64,000 nucleotides of DNA from Streptomyces sp. LX-29. GTDB taxonomy: Bacteria > Actinomycetota > Actinomycetes > Streptomycetales > Streptomycetaceae. The notes beneath the pieces were generated by a model. It searched no databases and had not been told where the DNA came from. It worked only from the letters and a program-made list of their open reading frames with translations. The stretch's first letter is position 1. Every line of letters starts with the position of its first letter. Made by a program: the position numbers and the translations under genes. This document shows, in pieces, positions 43,480-52,999 of the stretch. The DNA lies in the NCBI RefSeq assembly GCF_029541745.1, contig NZ_CP089746.1, positions 1,426,001 to 1,490,000 of the forward strand, given 5' to 3'.

Positions 43480-44949
43480 ATGCCGAAGCTGTTCATCGGG
43501 GGCGAGTGGACCGCCGCCGTCGACGGGCGGGTGCGGGACATCCGCTGCCCGGCGGACGGCAGCCTGGTCGCCACCGTGGACGAGGCGGGCCCCAAGGACG
43601 CGGCGGCGGCCGTCGCGGCCGCCCGCGACGCCTTCGACCGCGGGCCCTGGCCCGGCACCCCCGCCGCCGAACGCGGCCGGCTGCTGCTGCGCGTCGCCGA
43701 GTTGCTGGAGCGCGACAAGGCCCGGCTGGCCCGCGCGGAGTCCCTGGACACCGGGAAGCGCTATGTCGAGAGCCAGATCGACGTCGACGACGTCGCGGCC
43801 TGCTTCCGCTACTTCGGGCAGCTGGCCGCCGTCGGCGCCGGCGACCGGGTGGTGGCCACCGGCGGGGCGGACACCGAGAGCCGGGTGGTGCACGAGCCGG
43901 TCGGGGTCTGCGTGCTGATCACCCCGTGGAACTACCCGCTGCTCCAGGCCGCCTGGAAGGTCGCCCCCGCGCTGGCCGCCGGAAACACCGTCGTCCTCAA
44001 GCCCAGCGAGCCGACCCCGCACACCGCCGTCGGACTGATGCGACTGCTGACGGAGGCCGGGCTGCCGGCCGGGACGGCCAACCTGGTGCTGGGCGCGGGC
44101 CCGACCGCGGGCGGGCCGCTGACCGCGGACGAGCGGGTGGACATGGTGTCCTTCACCGGCGGGCAGGCCACCGGGCGGCGCGTCATGGCGGCCGCCGCGC
44201 CCACCGTGAAGAAGGTCGCGCTGGAACTCGGCGGCAAGAACCCCAACATCGTTTTCGCCGACGCCGACTTCGACACCGCCGTCGACTACGCACTCACGGC
44301 CGTCTTCCTCCACTCCGGCCAGGTCTGCTCGGCCGGCGCCCGGCTGCTGGTCGAGGACCCGCTGCACGACGCGTTCGTCGACGAACTGGTGGCCCGGGCG
44401 CGGCGGATCCGGCTCGGCGGCCCCTTCGACGAGCGGGCGCGCGCCGGGCCGCTGATCTCCGCCGCGCACCGTGAGAAGGTCGAGGCGTATGTGGCGGCTG
44501 GGCTGGCCGAGGGCGCGGTGCTGCGCTGCGGCGGGTCCCGGCCGGCCGACCCGGAGCTGCGGGCCGGCTGGTACTACCTGCCGACCGTGCTGGACGAGTG
44601 CGCCCCCGGGATGACCGTCGTACGGGAGGAGTCCTTCGGGCCGGTCCTCACCGTGGAGCGCTTCCACGGCGAGGCGGAGGCGGTCGCGCTCGCCAACGAC
44701 ACCGTCTACGGGCTGGCCGGCGCGGTGTGGACGCGGGACCCGGGGCTGGCCCACCGGGTCGCCTCCCGGTTGCGCGCCGGCACGGTCTGGATCAACGACT
44801 TCCACCCCTATGTGCCGCAGGCCGAGTGGGGCGGCATGAAGCAGTCCGGCGTGGGACGGGAGCTGGGCCCGGCCGGCCTGGCGGAGTACCAGGAGGCCAA
44901 GCACATCTGGCACAACACGGCGCCCAGCCCGCTGCGGTGGTTCGAGTGA
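43480..44949 (+). CDS. NAD(P)-dependent aldehyde dehydrogenase (betaine/aminoaldehyde type)
   Basis: 489 residues, the size and pattern of betaine aldehyde dehydrogenases that oxidise aldehydes to acids. [24 protein letters not shown] is the cofactor region, [11 protein letters not shown] near residue 250 contains the catalytic Glu, and [11 protein letters not shown] near 285 the catalytic Cys. [13 protein letters not shown] and the terminal QSGVGRELG are also present. ATG 43480 follows GGAGG. It is monocistronic. No choline oxidase or transporter is adjacent, so the substrate could equally be an aminobutyraldehyde. Confidence 0.9.
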   Translation: MPKLFIGGEWTAAVDGRVRDIRCPADGSLVATVDEAGPKDAAAAVAAARDAFDRGPWPGTPAAERGRLLLRVAELLERDKARLARAESLDTGKRYVESQIDVDDVAACFRYFGQLAAVGAGDRVVATGGADTESRVVHEPVGVCVLITPWNYPLLQAAWKVAPALAAGNTVVLKPSEPTPHTAVGLMRLLTEAGLPAGTANLVLGAGPTAGGPLTADERVDMVSFTGGQATGRRVMAAAAPTVKKVALELGGKNPNIVFADADFDTAVDYALTAVFLHSGQVCSAGARLLVEDPLHDAFVDELVARARRIRLGGPFDERARAGPLISAAHREKVEAYVAAGLAEGAVLRCGGSRPADPELRAGWYYLPTVLDECAPGMTVVREESFGPVLTVERFHGEAEAVALANDTVYGLAGAVWTRDPGLAHRVASRLRAGTVWINDFHPYVPQAEWGGMKQSGVGRELGPAGLAEYQEAKHIWHNTAPSPLRWFE

Positions 44950-45480
44950 CCCCGTCGGCCCGCGAGGACCTCCCGGGGGACGACGGCCCGCCCGCGCGCC
45001 CCGGCCCACGGGCCCTCAACGCACCGCATCGCGGACCGGCCGACCGGGCGTGGTCCCGGCCGGGCGAACGACCGGGCGTGGTGCGGCCGGGGCGAACGGC
45101 CGGGCGGACGACCGGGCGCGGGCGACGGGGCGCGGGCGGGAGGGCGTGGCGCCCCGCCGGATGGCCGAGGCGGCGACCGGCCGTTCGGCGCACCGGCTGA
45201 CGGCCGGATGACCGAGCGGGGGACGCGGCTCCGAGCGCAACTGTCCGCGATGCGGACGTGATCCACTACGGCGGGCGGCCGCCGGCTTCGCCGCGCCGAC
45301 GCTGGCCGGGCGATCGCGCCCTATCCCAACTCGCTGTCGACAGGGCAGCATGAGGGATTTCGGAAAGCGCTCGACGGTGTCCGGCAGAGGTGCTCTCCTC
45401 TACGCTGAACGCTCTCGCCGGGATCGGCGCGGGAGCGGTTGCACGCCGGGAGCTGCAAGCGGGTGCGAGAGGGGACGCAC
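44950..45480. other. Intergenic region of 531 bp upstream of the VMAP operon
   Basis: Contains a 28-bp direct duplication (45041-45068 and 45069-45096, CGACCGGGCGTGGT followed by a variable part) with a degraded third copy, then GC-rich sequence with no supported ORF. Nearer the operon the composition becomes more mixed and holds a perfect palindrome CTGTCGACAG (45334-45343) and a -10-like TACGCT near 45402, the likely control region of the operon. Confidence 0.5.
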
Positions 45481-47124
45481 GTGCCACAGCGGTTCTCAAG
45501 GAACTCTGCGCGCCGCCGGGTGCTGGGAGAGATGGTGGACGTATTGGGAGCGGCAGCCGCACTGAACGACGCCCGCGGGCGCTACCAGTGGCGCCGCGAG
45601 CTGTCCGAGGCCTTCGACGACCTGGAGCTGGACCCCTACCCCACCCCCCGACAGGAGTACATCGAGGCGGTGCGCGCCTGCGGAGAACACGAGGGCGGGC
45701 TCGAACTGCTGTTGGACGTCACGCACTTCGTCGCCCCCGCCGTCTCACACCGGCTGCGGCCGCTGGTCGACGAGTGGCACTCGGTGGACCTCTACGGCGA
45801 CCACGGCTGGTCGGCGCTGCGGGCGGCGCTCGACATCGGACTGCCGGAGCTGCCCGCCCTGGTCGCCGAGGTGTGCGGGGACCGGTACCGGCTGCCGACG
45901 CACTGCGCCACCGCCTGGCACGCCTTCGTCCACCTCGCCTGCCGCAACGCGCCTCCGGACGGCCTGCCGCCCAGCATGGCGCTGCTGGAACACCTGGCGG
46001 TGCACGCCGATCTCGCCTCCGCGGTCGGGGAGTTACGAGCCTGGAACGACCGGCACGCCGAGTCCTGGGGGCTTCGGGAGGGGCCGAACGGGCTCCTCGC
46101 GCTGCGCGCCGCGCTCTCCCGGCCGCGCGGTCCGGGACGAGCGGAGAGCGCCGGGCCGTCCGCCGGGACGGCGGACGGCGCGCCGCGCGGAGGCGTCGAT
46201 CCGGCCAGATCGACCGACCCCGCCGTCGACGCCGGCGGCCAGCCGGTGATCAGGGTCTACATCAAGGTCGCTCCGGACCTGACCCCCGCCGACTCCGGAA
46301 CCCGTCGCCAGGGCCGCCGGGAGCAGCGCTACCGGCTGTCCACCCGGGTGAAGTACGTCGAGTCCGCGCAGCTCCACCAGGAGTCCGGGGGCGAGCCCCC
46401 GGACTCCGTCCCCCGCAACCGGCTCCCGGCCGCCGTCGCCCAGGTCCTGACCTCGATGTCGGAGCTGTGGCGCTCCCGCGCCGAGGGTGTCGTCCTGGAC
46501 TTCTTCCTCCCCAACGAGCTGCTGAACGAGCCCGTCGAGTGGTACGACCGCAATCCCCGACTCGGATACGCCAACCCGCTGTTGAGCAAGTATCCGGAGA
46601 TCGTCCTGCACAGCCTGGAGCGCGTCCAGCGACGCAGCCTGCACCACGCCTGGCGGATGCGCTGGGCCCGCTGGCAGAGCCGTCCGGGGGGCGGCGAGGT
46701 GCACTGGTGCGACCCTGAGGGGCGGCGGCCCGAGGAGCATCTGGCGCTGTTGGACGCGCGCATCGGCAAGCAGGAGGACATCGCCGGGATGGTGCTCAGC
46801 GAGCCGCCGCAGCCGCGCGGCGGGCTGGGCCTGCGCGAGCTGGGTCTCGGCCTGGACCTGGGCGTCCCGGTCCTCATCCACCACCGTCAGGACAGCGGTT
46901 CGGCGCAGTTCCGAAGCCTCGTCAGGGAGGCGCTGACGGTGACCGATGAGGGTCTATCCAAGCTTCCGGTTCGTGCGCGAGAGTGGAAGTGCGACTCCGC
47001 CGCCGGTGGCATCGACTCACCCGAATCAGCTGTGATCAAGAACCTCAGCATCATCTGGGACGACCCAGCGCACCTCCTTGACGGACCGAGTGCTCCCGCG
47101 ACCTTCGTAGGAGGGTTCGATTGA
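45481..47124 (+). CDS. EAD-VMAP protein (vWA-MoxR-associated protein)
   Basis: 547 residues. The N-terminal 95 residues (VDVLGAAAALNDARGRYQW, YIEAVRACGEHEGGLELLLD) form an effector-associated-domain-like helical adaptor. After a Pro/Gly/Ala linker, residues 245-540 match the VMAP C-terminal pattern: VIRVYIKVAPDL, LSTRVKYVESAQLHQ, VVLDFFLPNELLNEPVEWYD, YPEIVLHSLERVQRR and a terminal IIWDDPAHLLDGP. VMAP proteins link a vWA-MoxR NTPase core to effectors in NTP-dependent conflict systems. GTG 45481 follows GAGGGG. The stop overlaps the TTG start of the MoxR gene. Assignment rests on recalled family patterns and full operon context. Confidence 0.82.
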   Translation: MPQRFSRNSARRRVLGEMVDVLGAAAALNDARGRYQWRRELSEAFDDLELDPYPTPRQEYIEAVRACGEHEGGLELLLDVTHFVAPAVSHRLRPLVDEWHSVDLYGDHGWSALRAALDIGLPELPALVAEVCGDRYRLPTHCATAWHAFVHLACRNAPPDGLPPSMALLEHLAVHADLASAVGELRAWNDRHAESWGLREGPNGLLALRAALSRPRGPGRAESAGPSAGTADGAPRGGVDPARSTDPAVDAGGQPVIRVYIKVAPDLTPADSGTRRQGRREQRYRLSTRVKYVESAQLHQESGGEPPDSVPRNRLPAAVAQVLTSMSELWRSRAEGVVLDFFLPNELLNEPVEWYDRNPRLGYANPLLSKYPEIVLHSLERVQRRSLHHAWRMRWARWQSRPGGGEVHWCDPEGRRPEEHLALLDARIGKQEDIAGMVLSEPPQPRGGLGLRELGLGLDLGVPVLIHHRQDSGSAQFRSLVREALTVTDEGLSKLPVRAREWKCDSAAGGIDSPESAVIKNLSIIWDDPAHLLDGPSAPATFVGGFD

Positions 47125-48245
47125 ACGCGTCGGAGAGCGGCCACGACACCGAGACCCCGATCGCGGCAGGCGGGCTGCTGTACCGGGGCACGGGAGACGT
47201 GCTGCCCGATGTCCCCTACGAGGAGCGGACCTGGCCGGAGGGCCCACGCTGGCGGACCTTCAACGGCGGTCCCTGTCTGCCCGCGCCGCCCGAGGACGAC
47301 GAGCCGGACCGCCGGCTGGGTCCGGTCGGCGCGGAGCGGCAGCCGCCGGACGCCGAGGTCCGGCTGGTCAACGCGGCGATCCTGCTCCGTCGGCCGCTTC
47401 TGGTCTCGGGTCGTCCCGGGGTGGGCAAGTCCGCGCTCGCCTACCGCATCGCCCGTGAGCTGCGGCTGGGGCGGGTGCTCCAGTGGCCGGTGACCAGCCG
47501 CACCACGCTGGAGTCGGGGCTGTTCGAGTACGACGTGATCGGCCGCGCCCAGGCCGGCCAGGCGTGGTACGCGGCGCAGGCGCGCCCCGGCACACCGGGG
47601 GACGCGGAACCGGAGGCAGCCCACGCGCCCACGGACATCGGCGACTTCATCCAGCTCGGCCCGCTGGGCACCGCGCTGCTGCCCCACCGGCTGCCGCGCG
47701 TGCTGCTCATCGACGAGATCGACAAGGGCGACGTGGATCTGCCGAACGACCTGCTGACCCTGTTCGAGGACGGCTGGTACAGCGTGCCGCCGCTCGTGCG
47801 GGTGAAGCGCCAGTCGCCGACGGTCGTCGTCCATACGGCGGATCCCGGGCGGACCGCCCCGATCGTGGAGGGGCACGTCCGAGCTCGGACTTTCCCCATC
47901 GTCGTCATGACCTCCAACGGCGAGCGCGAGTTCCCGGAGGCGTTCCTCCGACGCTGTCTGCGCTTGGATGTTCCGGACCCGGACCCGCAGGCGCTGGGGG
48001 AGCTGGTCGCCGCCCACTTCGGCGACCGGCTCGGCGACATACCGAGAGAACTCATCCGCGACTTCATGATGCGCAGCGAAGAAGCCCACGGGCTCGCCGC
48101 CGACCAGCTGCTGAACGCGGCTCATCTGGCGACGTCCGGCGCCTACTCCTCCACCGCGGGGGACGACGCCGAGTGGCGAGCGGTGCTGCGGTCCGTCTGG
48201 CACCCGTTGACCGGCGAGACCGATGAGGCGGATCAGCGTGCTTGA
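47121..48245 (+). CDS. MoxR-type AAA+ ATPase of the VMAP system
   Basis: 374 residues. Walker A is GRPGVGKS (residues 97-104), Walker B LLIDEIDKGDVDLPNDLL near 195, sensor 1 VMTSNGEREFPEAFLRRCL near 258. RRC then acts as the arginine-finger region. MoxR ATPases remodel or activate vWA-domain partners, and the partner is encoded next. TTG 47121 is the start because AGGAGGG lies just upstream and the codon overlaps the VMAP stop (TTGA). The 3' end overlaps the vWA gene by 23 nt. The N-terminal 60 residues contain a conserved-looking YRGTGDVLPDVPY segment specific to this type. Confidence 0.88.
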   Translation: MNASESGHDTETPIAAGGLLYRGTGDVLPDVPYEERTWPEGPRWRTFNGGPCLPAPPEDDEPDRRLGPVGAERQPPDAEVRLVNAAILLRRPLLVSGRPGVGKSALAYRIARELRLGRVLQWPVTSRTTLESGLFEYDVIGRAQAGQAWYAAQARPGTPGDAEPEAAHAPTDIGDFIQLGPLGTALLPHRLPRVLLIDEIDKGDVDLPNDLLTLFEDGWYSVPPLVRVKRQSPTVVVHTADPGRTAPIVEGHVRARTFPIVVMTSNGEREFPEAFLRRCLRLDVPDPDPQALGELVAAHFGDRLGDIPRELIRDFMMRSEEAHGLAADQLLNAAHLATSGAYSSTAGDDAEWRAVLRSVWHPLTGETDEADQRA

Positions 48246-51200
48246 TCTGCCGTCGGCGCCCGGCGGTCCACAGGCGGGGCGGCGGGCGGAGGAGCCCGCC
48301 ACCGCCGGCGCCCAGGAACGCCTGACGGTGTCCGACCTGCACCCCCACGAGGTGGCCGAGGCGCTGTGGCTCGCCGTGAACCACCCTCGGCTGGCCGCGT
48401 TCGGCCGCCCTCCTCGTCCCACGCCGACCACGCCGCCGATGAGCGACTCCCCCTCGGACCCCCCTCCGGACGCCGACGCCGGGCCCCCGGACCCGCCGCC
48501 CGCGCCGGACGAGCACGACGCCGAGGCGGCGCGTCCCGACGCGGCGGCCGCGCCCGACGCGGACGGCGCCGACGCGGGGACCGAAGCGACCGGACGCGCC
48601 CCGGGCGCGTCCGGGGATGTCTCCGGGGCGATGCCGGGCGCCGCTCCGCCCGGTGTCGCCCCGGTCTCCGGCCTGGCCGCGCGCGCCGCTCCCGGCCGGG
48701 CTGCCGAGGAACAAGCGCTTACCGCCCCGGGCCTGGCGGCGGTCGACGCCGGCGGCCCGGCGGACCGCCCCCGGCTGCCGCGGCGCCGCGCGGGGTCCGG
48801 CGCCGGCGCGTCGGCCGGCGGGGACGCGGCCGCCCTGGGACGGGCGTTACGCCCGCTGCGCCGGCGGATCCGGTCGGCGCGGGAGCGGGTCGTGGACGAG
48901 GAGGGCACGGCCGAGCGGCTGGCGCAGGCAGCGCACCTGCCCCCGCTACTCCGGCCGGGGCTGGAGCCACGGTGGAGCGCCGTCCTGCTGGTGGACACCG
49001 CCGGGCAGATGGGGATCTGGCGCGCCACCGCGCGCCGGTTCGCCGGGGCGCTGCGCCGCTACGGGGGCTTCCGCGACGTCGAGCTGCGCACCCTGGACAC
49101 CTCCGCCCCCACTCCGGCGGGGCTGGTGCTGCGCGGGCCGGGTCGGACGGGGCGCGCGCAGCCGTGGCAGAGCCTGGTGGAGCCGTCCGGGCGGCGGATC
49201 GTGCTGGTGCTCACCGACGGGCTCGCCCCCGGCTGGCACACGGGCGCGGCGCAGAGCCTGCTGGCCGCCTGGGCGAGGCACCAGCCGGTGGCGGTGCTGC
49301 ACACCCTGCCGCAGCGGCTGTGGCAGCGCACCGGGCTCAGCCCCGAGCGGGTCCGGCTGCTGGCCTCCGGGCCGTGGCCGGCCCACGGTCGCGTCGGCTG
49401 GGAGTTCACCGGCCCCGAGCCCCCGGCCCCGTACCGGGATCCGGAGCGGAGCTGGCGGCCGGACGCGCTCCGTGGGGCGCGTTCGGGGGCAAGCGTCTAC
49501 CGGCGCCTCGTCCCCATTCCGGTCCTCGAGGTGTCCGGCGACTGGATCGCGCCCTGGGCGCGCTTCGTCGCGGGCGAGTGGCCTCGCTGGGCCGAGGTGG
49601 CGGCGGTGCTGGCGGGCCCCTGGACGGCCCCGGAGTCGGTGGAGCCGGCGCCCCCGGAGTGGGCGCCGCGCGTGCTGAGCGCGGCCGAACGGGTGGGCCG
49701 GTTCCGGGTCTGGGCCTCTCCCGAGGCATTCGACCTCGCCACCCGGCTGGCCGCCGTCCAGCTCGACCTTCCGGTCATCTCCTCCGTCCAGCGTCACACC
49801 CTGCCCCGGACGGGCCCCGCCCATCTGGCTGAATTCCTGATGAGCGGTCTGGTCGAGCCGCTGCCGGGCAGCGGTGACCGGTCCTTCTCGCTGCACGCCG
49901 GGGTCCGCGAGGAGCTGCTCGCCTCGGGCACCCGACAGGCGACCCAGCTGGCGTCCCGGACGGCGGCCGAAGTGCTGGCCCCCCACAGCGGCGCCGCCCG
50001 TGACCTGCTGGCTCACCTCGATGGCGGAAAAGCCTCGCGCGAACCCGAGGTGAACCGAGAGAACCTGCGCTTCCGAGAAGTCGAGTACGCCGTTCTCCAG
50101 GCCCTTTCGGGGGCCCACCTACGCCGCGCACGCCAACTCCGAGGGTTGATCGAGAGCTTTGCCTCGACCATGGATCAACCCTTTCAGATGGATCGACCAT
50201 ATCACTCTGCGGATTCGGCTGGCCGGGCGAAAAGCACCCACGTCACGCCTATTACCAGTGAGGTTTCTGGCACAGTGAATCCCCCAGGTACGCCCGACAA
50301 CCGGAACGCCTTCGAAGGCGCACCCGTCCCCTCGTCCCAGGGAGGTGTGGGCGGATTCGGCGCATCTCTAGGAGGCACGACAGTGACCACGACCTCTCCG
50401 GCGCCGACGCCGCCGGCGACGGGCGGCGCGCCGGCGCGCCAGTCCAGGGTGGCGGGCGTGCGGCCCGCCGTCTGGGGGAACATGCCGCCCCGGAACCTGG
50501 TTTTCACCGGCCGCGAGGAGCTCCTTCTGCAATTGGAGCGGGAGCTGAGCGAGGGCCCCACCGCGGTGCTCCCGCACGCGCTCCACGGAATGGGCGGCGT
50601 TGGAAAATCCCAACTGGCACTGGAATACGTTTATCGGCACGCGGATCAATACGACATCGTCTGGTGGATTCCGGCCGAGCGTCCCACACAGATCGCCCAG
50701 GCACTGGTCGAACTCGCCCGACGGCTGCATCTCCCCGTCAGCGGCGAGGCCATTACCGCCGTCCCGGCCGTGCTCGAAGCGCTGCGAACCGGTGCACCGT
50801 ACAGTAATTGGCTGCTGGTGTTTGATAACGCGGAGAGCCCGGAGGCGGTGCGGGAGTACTTCCCCACCAGTCCCGGCAGCAGCCCGATCGGATCCATTCT
50901 GGTGACCTCACGCAACCCACAATGGGAAACCCTGGCCCACCCGCTGGAAGTCGACGTCTTCGAGCGGTCCGAGAGCATCCATCTGCTCCAGCGCCGGAAC
51001 CCGGACCTGCCCGCGGACGAGGCCGACCAGCTCGCCGAGGTCCTCGGCGACCTGCCGCTGGCGGTGGAGCAGGCGTCCGCCTGGCGCGCCGAGACCGGCA
51101 TGCCGGCCTCGGAGTACCTACGGCTGTTCGAGGAGAAGCGGTCGGAGCTGATGACCGTCTCTCCGCCGACCCACTACGAGGAGACGGTGGCCACCGCGTG

Positions 51201-52953
51201 GAACGTCTCCCTCGACTACCTGGAGCGCAAGAACGCCGCGGCGCTGCAGTTGCTCCAGGTCTGCTCCTACTTCGCTCCTGAGCCGATCGCCCGCTCGCTG
51301 TTCTCCGGGGCGGCCGTCGAGCCGATCGCCCCCGACCTCGACCGCGCGCTCACCGACCCGCTGCGCCTGGGCCGCGCCATCCGGGAGATCCACCGCTACT
51401 CGCTGGCCAAGATCGACCACCGGACGAACTCCATCCAGATGCACCGCTTGGTGCAGGCGGTGCTGATCGCCCGCATGACCGACGAGCAGCGGCAGCGGAT
51501 GCGGCACGGCGCCCATCTGCTGCTCGCTGCGAACACGCCCCGTGACGCCCAGGACAGGGAACACTGGCCCCGGTTCGCCGATCTCTACCCCCACATCGTG
51601 GTCTCCGAGGCGATGGCGTCCTCGTCGCGGACCGTCCGCCAGACCGTGTGCAACGTGGTCGAGTACCTCTTCTACTGGGGCGACCACGAGGGCGCCCGCG
51701 ACTACGGCCAGCGCGTCCACGACCTGTGGCGCGAGCAGCACGGCGAGGCCGACCGCCAGACGCTGATGCTGGGGCGGCACCTCAGGTTCATCCTGTGGGC
51801 GATGGGCCGGTACGAGGAGGCGGCCCGGCTCAACGAGCGCATGCTCGCGGTGCTCCAGACCTCCGGACCGGACGCCGAGGAGGAGCTCCTGCGGGCGAGG
51901 GGCCAGGTGGCCATCGACCTGCGGGCCCGCGGCGAGTTCGCCGAGGCGCTGCGGATCGACCGGGAGTTGTACGACCGGGCGGTCCAGGTCTACGGCGACG
52001 AGGACCCGGAGACCCTGACCCACGCCCACAACCTGGCCGTCTGCCTGCGCGTCAACGGAGACTTCCGGGAGGCGCTGGAGCTCGACCGGCTGACCTGGCA
52101 GCGCAAGACTCAGATGTTCGGGGAGGACGCGCTCAGCAGCCTGGGCACCGAGCTGAGCGTGGCACTCGACCGCCGCGACCTCGGCGAGTACGCGGTCGCC
52201 GCGCAGTTGTGCGAGACGGCGGTGGAGAAGTTCCGCGCGGGGTACGGCGACAACAGCCCGCACACGCTGCGCGCCATGACCCGGCTCGGCGAGTCCATGC
52301 GCAAGGCCGGCCAGCACGACAGGGCGGTCGAGCTCACCAGCTACGCCCGGAAGGCCCTGACCGACCGGTACGGCGAGCGCCACCCCGACTCCCTCGCCGC
52401 CGCGCTCAGCCTCTCCATCGACATGCGGCAGCTGGGCGATCTCAGCGACGCGCTCCAGTTGGGTGAGCGCACCAGGGACCTGTACGTCGAGATCTTCGGC
52501 CCGGAGCATCCGCACACCAACGCGGCCAACATGGATCTGGCCGTCACCTACCGGCTGCTCAACAAGGTGGACACCGCCCGCAAGCTCAACGAGGCGGCGC
52601 TGGCCCTGTGCGTGCGGCGGCTGGGCGAGCGCCACCCCGACGGCCTGGTCTGCCGCACCAACCTCGCCAGCGACCTGTTCGCGCAGGGCGACATCGCGGC
52701 GGCGTGCGAGATGGACCAGAAGACGCTGGAGATCACGATCGACGTGCTCGGCGCCCAGCATCCGTCGGCCCTGGCGCTGAAGAGCAATCTCGCCCAGGAT
52801 CTGAAGGCGCTCGGCAGGTTCGAGGAGGCCGAGGCCATGCACACCGAGACGTTGGAGGGGCTGAGCACGGCGCTGGGCGACACCCACCCGGCGTGGGGCG
52901 ACGCCGTGGCCTGGCGCCGGGCGAACTGCGACGCCGACCCGCTGCCGATCTGA
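48223..52953 (+). CDS. fxsT: SAV_2336/vWA-like - NB-ARC STAND NTPase - TPR protein (FxsT type)
   Basis: 1576 residues. After a disordered Pro/Ala/Asp-rich stretch (residues 65-205), residues 205-620 form a SAV_2336/vWA-like region with WSAVLLVDTAGQMGIW at 255-270. The metal-site motif reads D-T-A-G-Q instead of D-x-S-x-S. A linker leads to the NB-ARC module: GREELLLQLE, P-loop GMGGVGKS (789-796), Walker B WLLVFDNAE near 865, and GDLPLAVEQASAWRAETGM. From about residue 1120 to the end, repeated 42-residue TPR units of the kinesin-light-chain type (A-x-x-L-x-x-R-x3-L-x-G) are visible. STAND proteins oligomerise on sensing a trigger. TPR proteins of this type are known from FxSxx-COOH peptide systems. 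It is tightly overlapped with MoxR. Confidence 0.85.
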   Translation: MRRISVLDLPSAPGGPQAGRRAEEPATAGAQERLTVSDLHPHEVAEALWLAVNHPRLAAFGRPPRPTPTTPPMSDSPSDPPPDADAGPPDPPPAPDEHDAEAARPDAAAAPDADGADAGTEATGRAPGASGDVSGAMPGAAPPGVAPVSGLAARAAPGRAAEEQALTAPGLAAVDAGGPADRPRLPRRRAGSGAGASAGGDAAALGRALRPLRRRIRSARERVVDEEGTAERLAQAAHLPPLLRPGLEPRWSAVLLVDTAGQMGIWRATARRFAGALRRYGGFRDVELRTLDTSAPTPAGLVLRGPGRTGRAQPWQSLVEPSGRRIVLVLTDGLAPGWHTGAAQSLLAAWARHQPVAVLHTLPQRLWQRTGLSPERVRLLASGPWPAHGRVGWEFTGPEPPAPYRDPERSWRPDALRGARSGASVYRRLVPIPVLEVSGDWIAPWARFVAGEWPRWAEVAAVLAGPWTAPESVEPAPPEWAPRVLSAAERVGRFRVWASPEAFDLATRLAAVQLDLPVISSVQRHTLPRTGPAHLAEFLMSGLVEPLPGSGDRSFSLHAGVREELLASGTRQATQLASRTAAEVLAPHSGAARDLLAHLDGGKASREPEVNRENLRFREVEYAVLQALSGAHLRRARQLRGLIESFASTMDQPFQMDRPYHSADSAGRAKSTHVTPITSEVSGTVNPPGTPDNRNAFEGAPVPSSQGGVGGFGASLGGTTVTTTSPAPTPPATGGAPARQSRVAGVRPAVWGNMPPRNLVFTGREELLLQLERELSEGPTAVLPHALHGMGGVGKSQLALEYVYRHADQYDIVWWIPAERPTQIAQALVELARRLHLPVSGEAITAVPAVLEALRTGAPYSNWLLVFDNAESPEAVREYFPTSPGSSPIGSILVTSRNPQWETLAHPLEVDVFERSESIHLLQRRNPDLPADEADQLAEVLGDLPLAVEQASAWRAETGMPASEYLRLFEEKRSELMTVSPPTHYEETVATAWNVSLDYLERKNAAALQLLQVCSYFAPEPIARSLFSGAAVEPIAPDLDRALTDPLRLGRAIREIHRYSLAKIDHRTNSIQMHRLVQAVLIARMTDEQRQRMRHGAHLLLAANTPRDAQDREHWPRFADLYPHIVVSEAMASSSRTVRQTVCNVVEYLFYWGDHEGARDYGQRVHDLWREQHGEADRQTLMLGRHLRFILWAMGRYEEAARLNERMLAVLQTSGPDAEEELLRARGQVAIDLRARGEFAEALRIDRELYDRAVQVYGDEDPETLTHAHNLAVCLRVNGDFREALELDRLTWQRKTQMFGEDALSSLGTELSVALDRRDLGEYAVAAQLCETAVEKFRAGYGDNSPHTLRAMTRLGESMRKAGQHDRAVELTSYARKALTDRYGERHPDSLAAALSLSIDMRQLGDLSDALQLGERTRDLYVEIFGPEHPHTNAANMDLAVTYRLLNKVDTARKLNEAALALCVRRLGERHPDGLVCRTNLASDLFAQGDIAAACEMDQKTLEITIDVLGAQHPSALALKSNLAQDLKALGRFEEAEAMHTETLEGLSTALGDTHPAWGDAVAWRRANCDADPLPI

Positions 52954-52999
52954 TGTCCCGGCCGGTGGGGCCGCGGCGGCGCCGCGGCCCCGACGGCGG

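Noticed and set aside
45041..45096. 28-bp direct duplication as an attachment site or transposon end
   Set aside because: The copies are imperfect and adjacent, with no integrase, transposase or flanking inverted repeats, so this is just another short tandem repeat.
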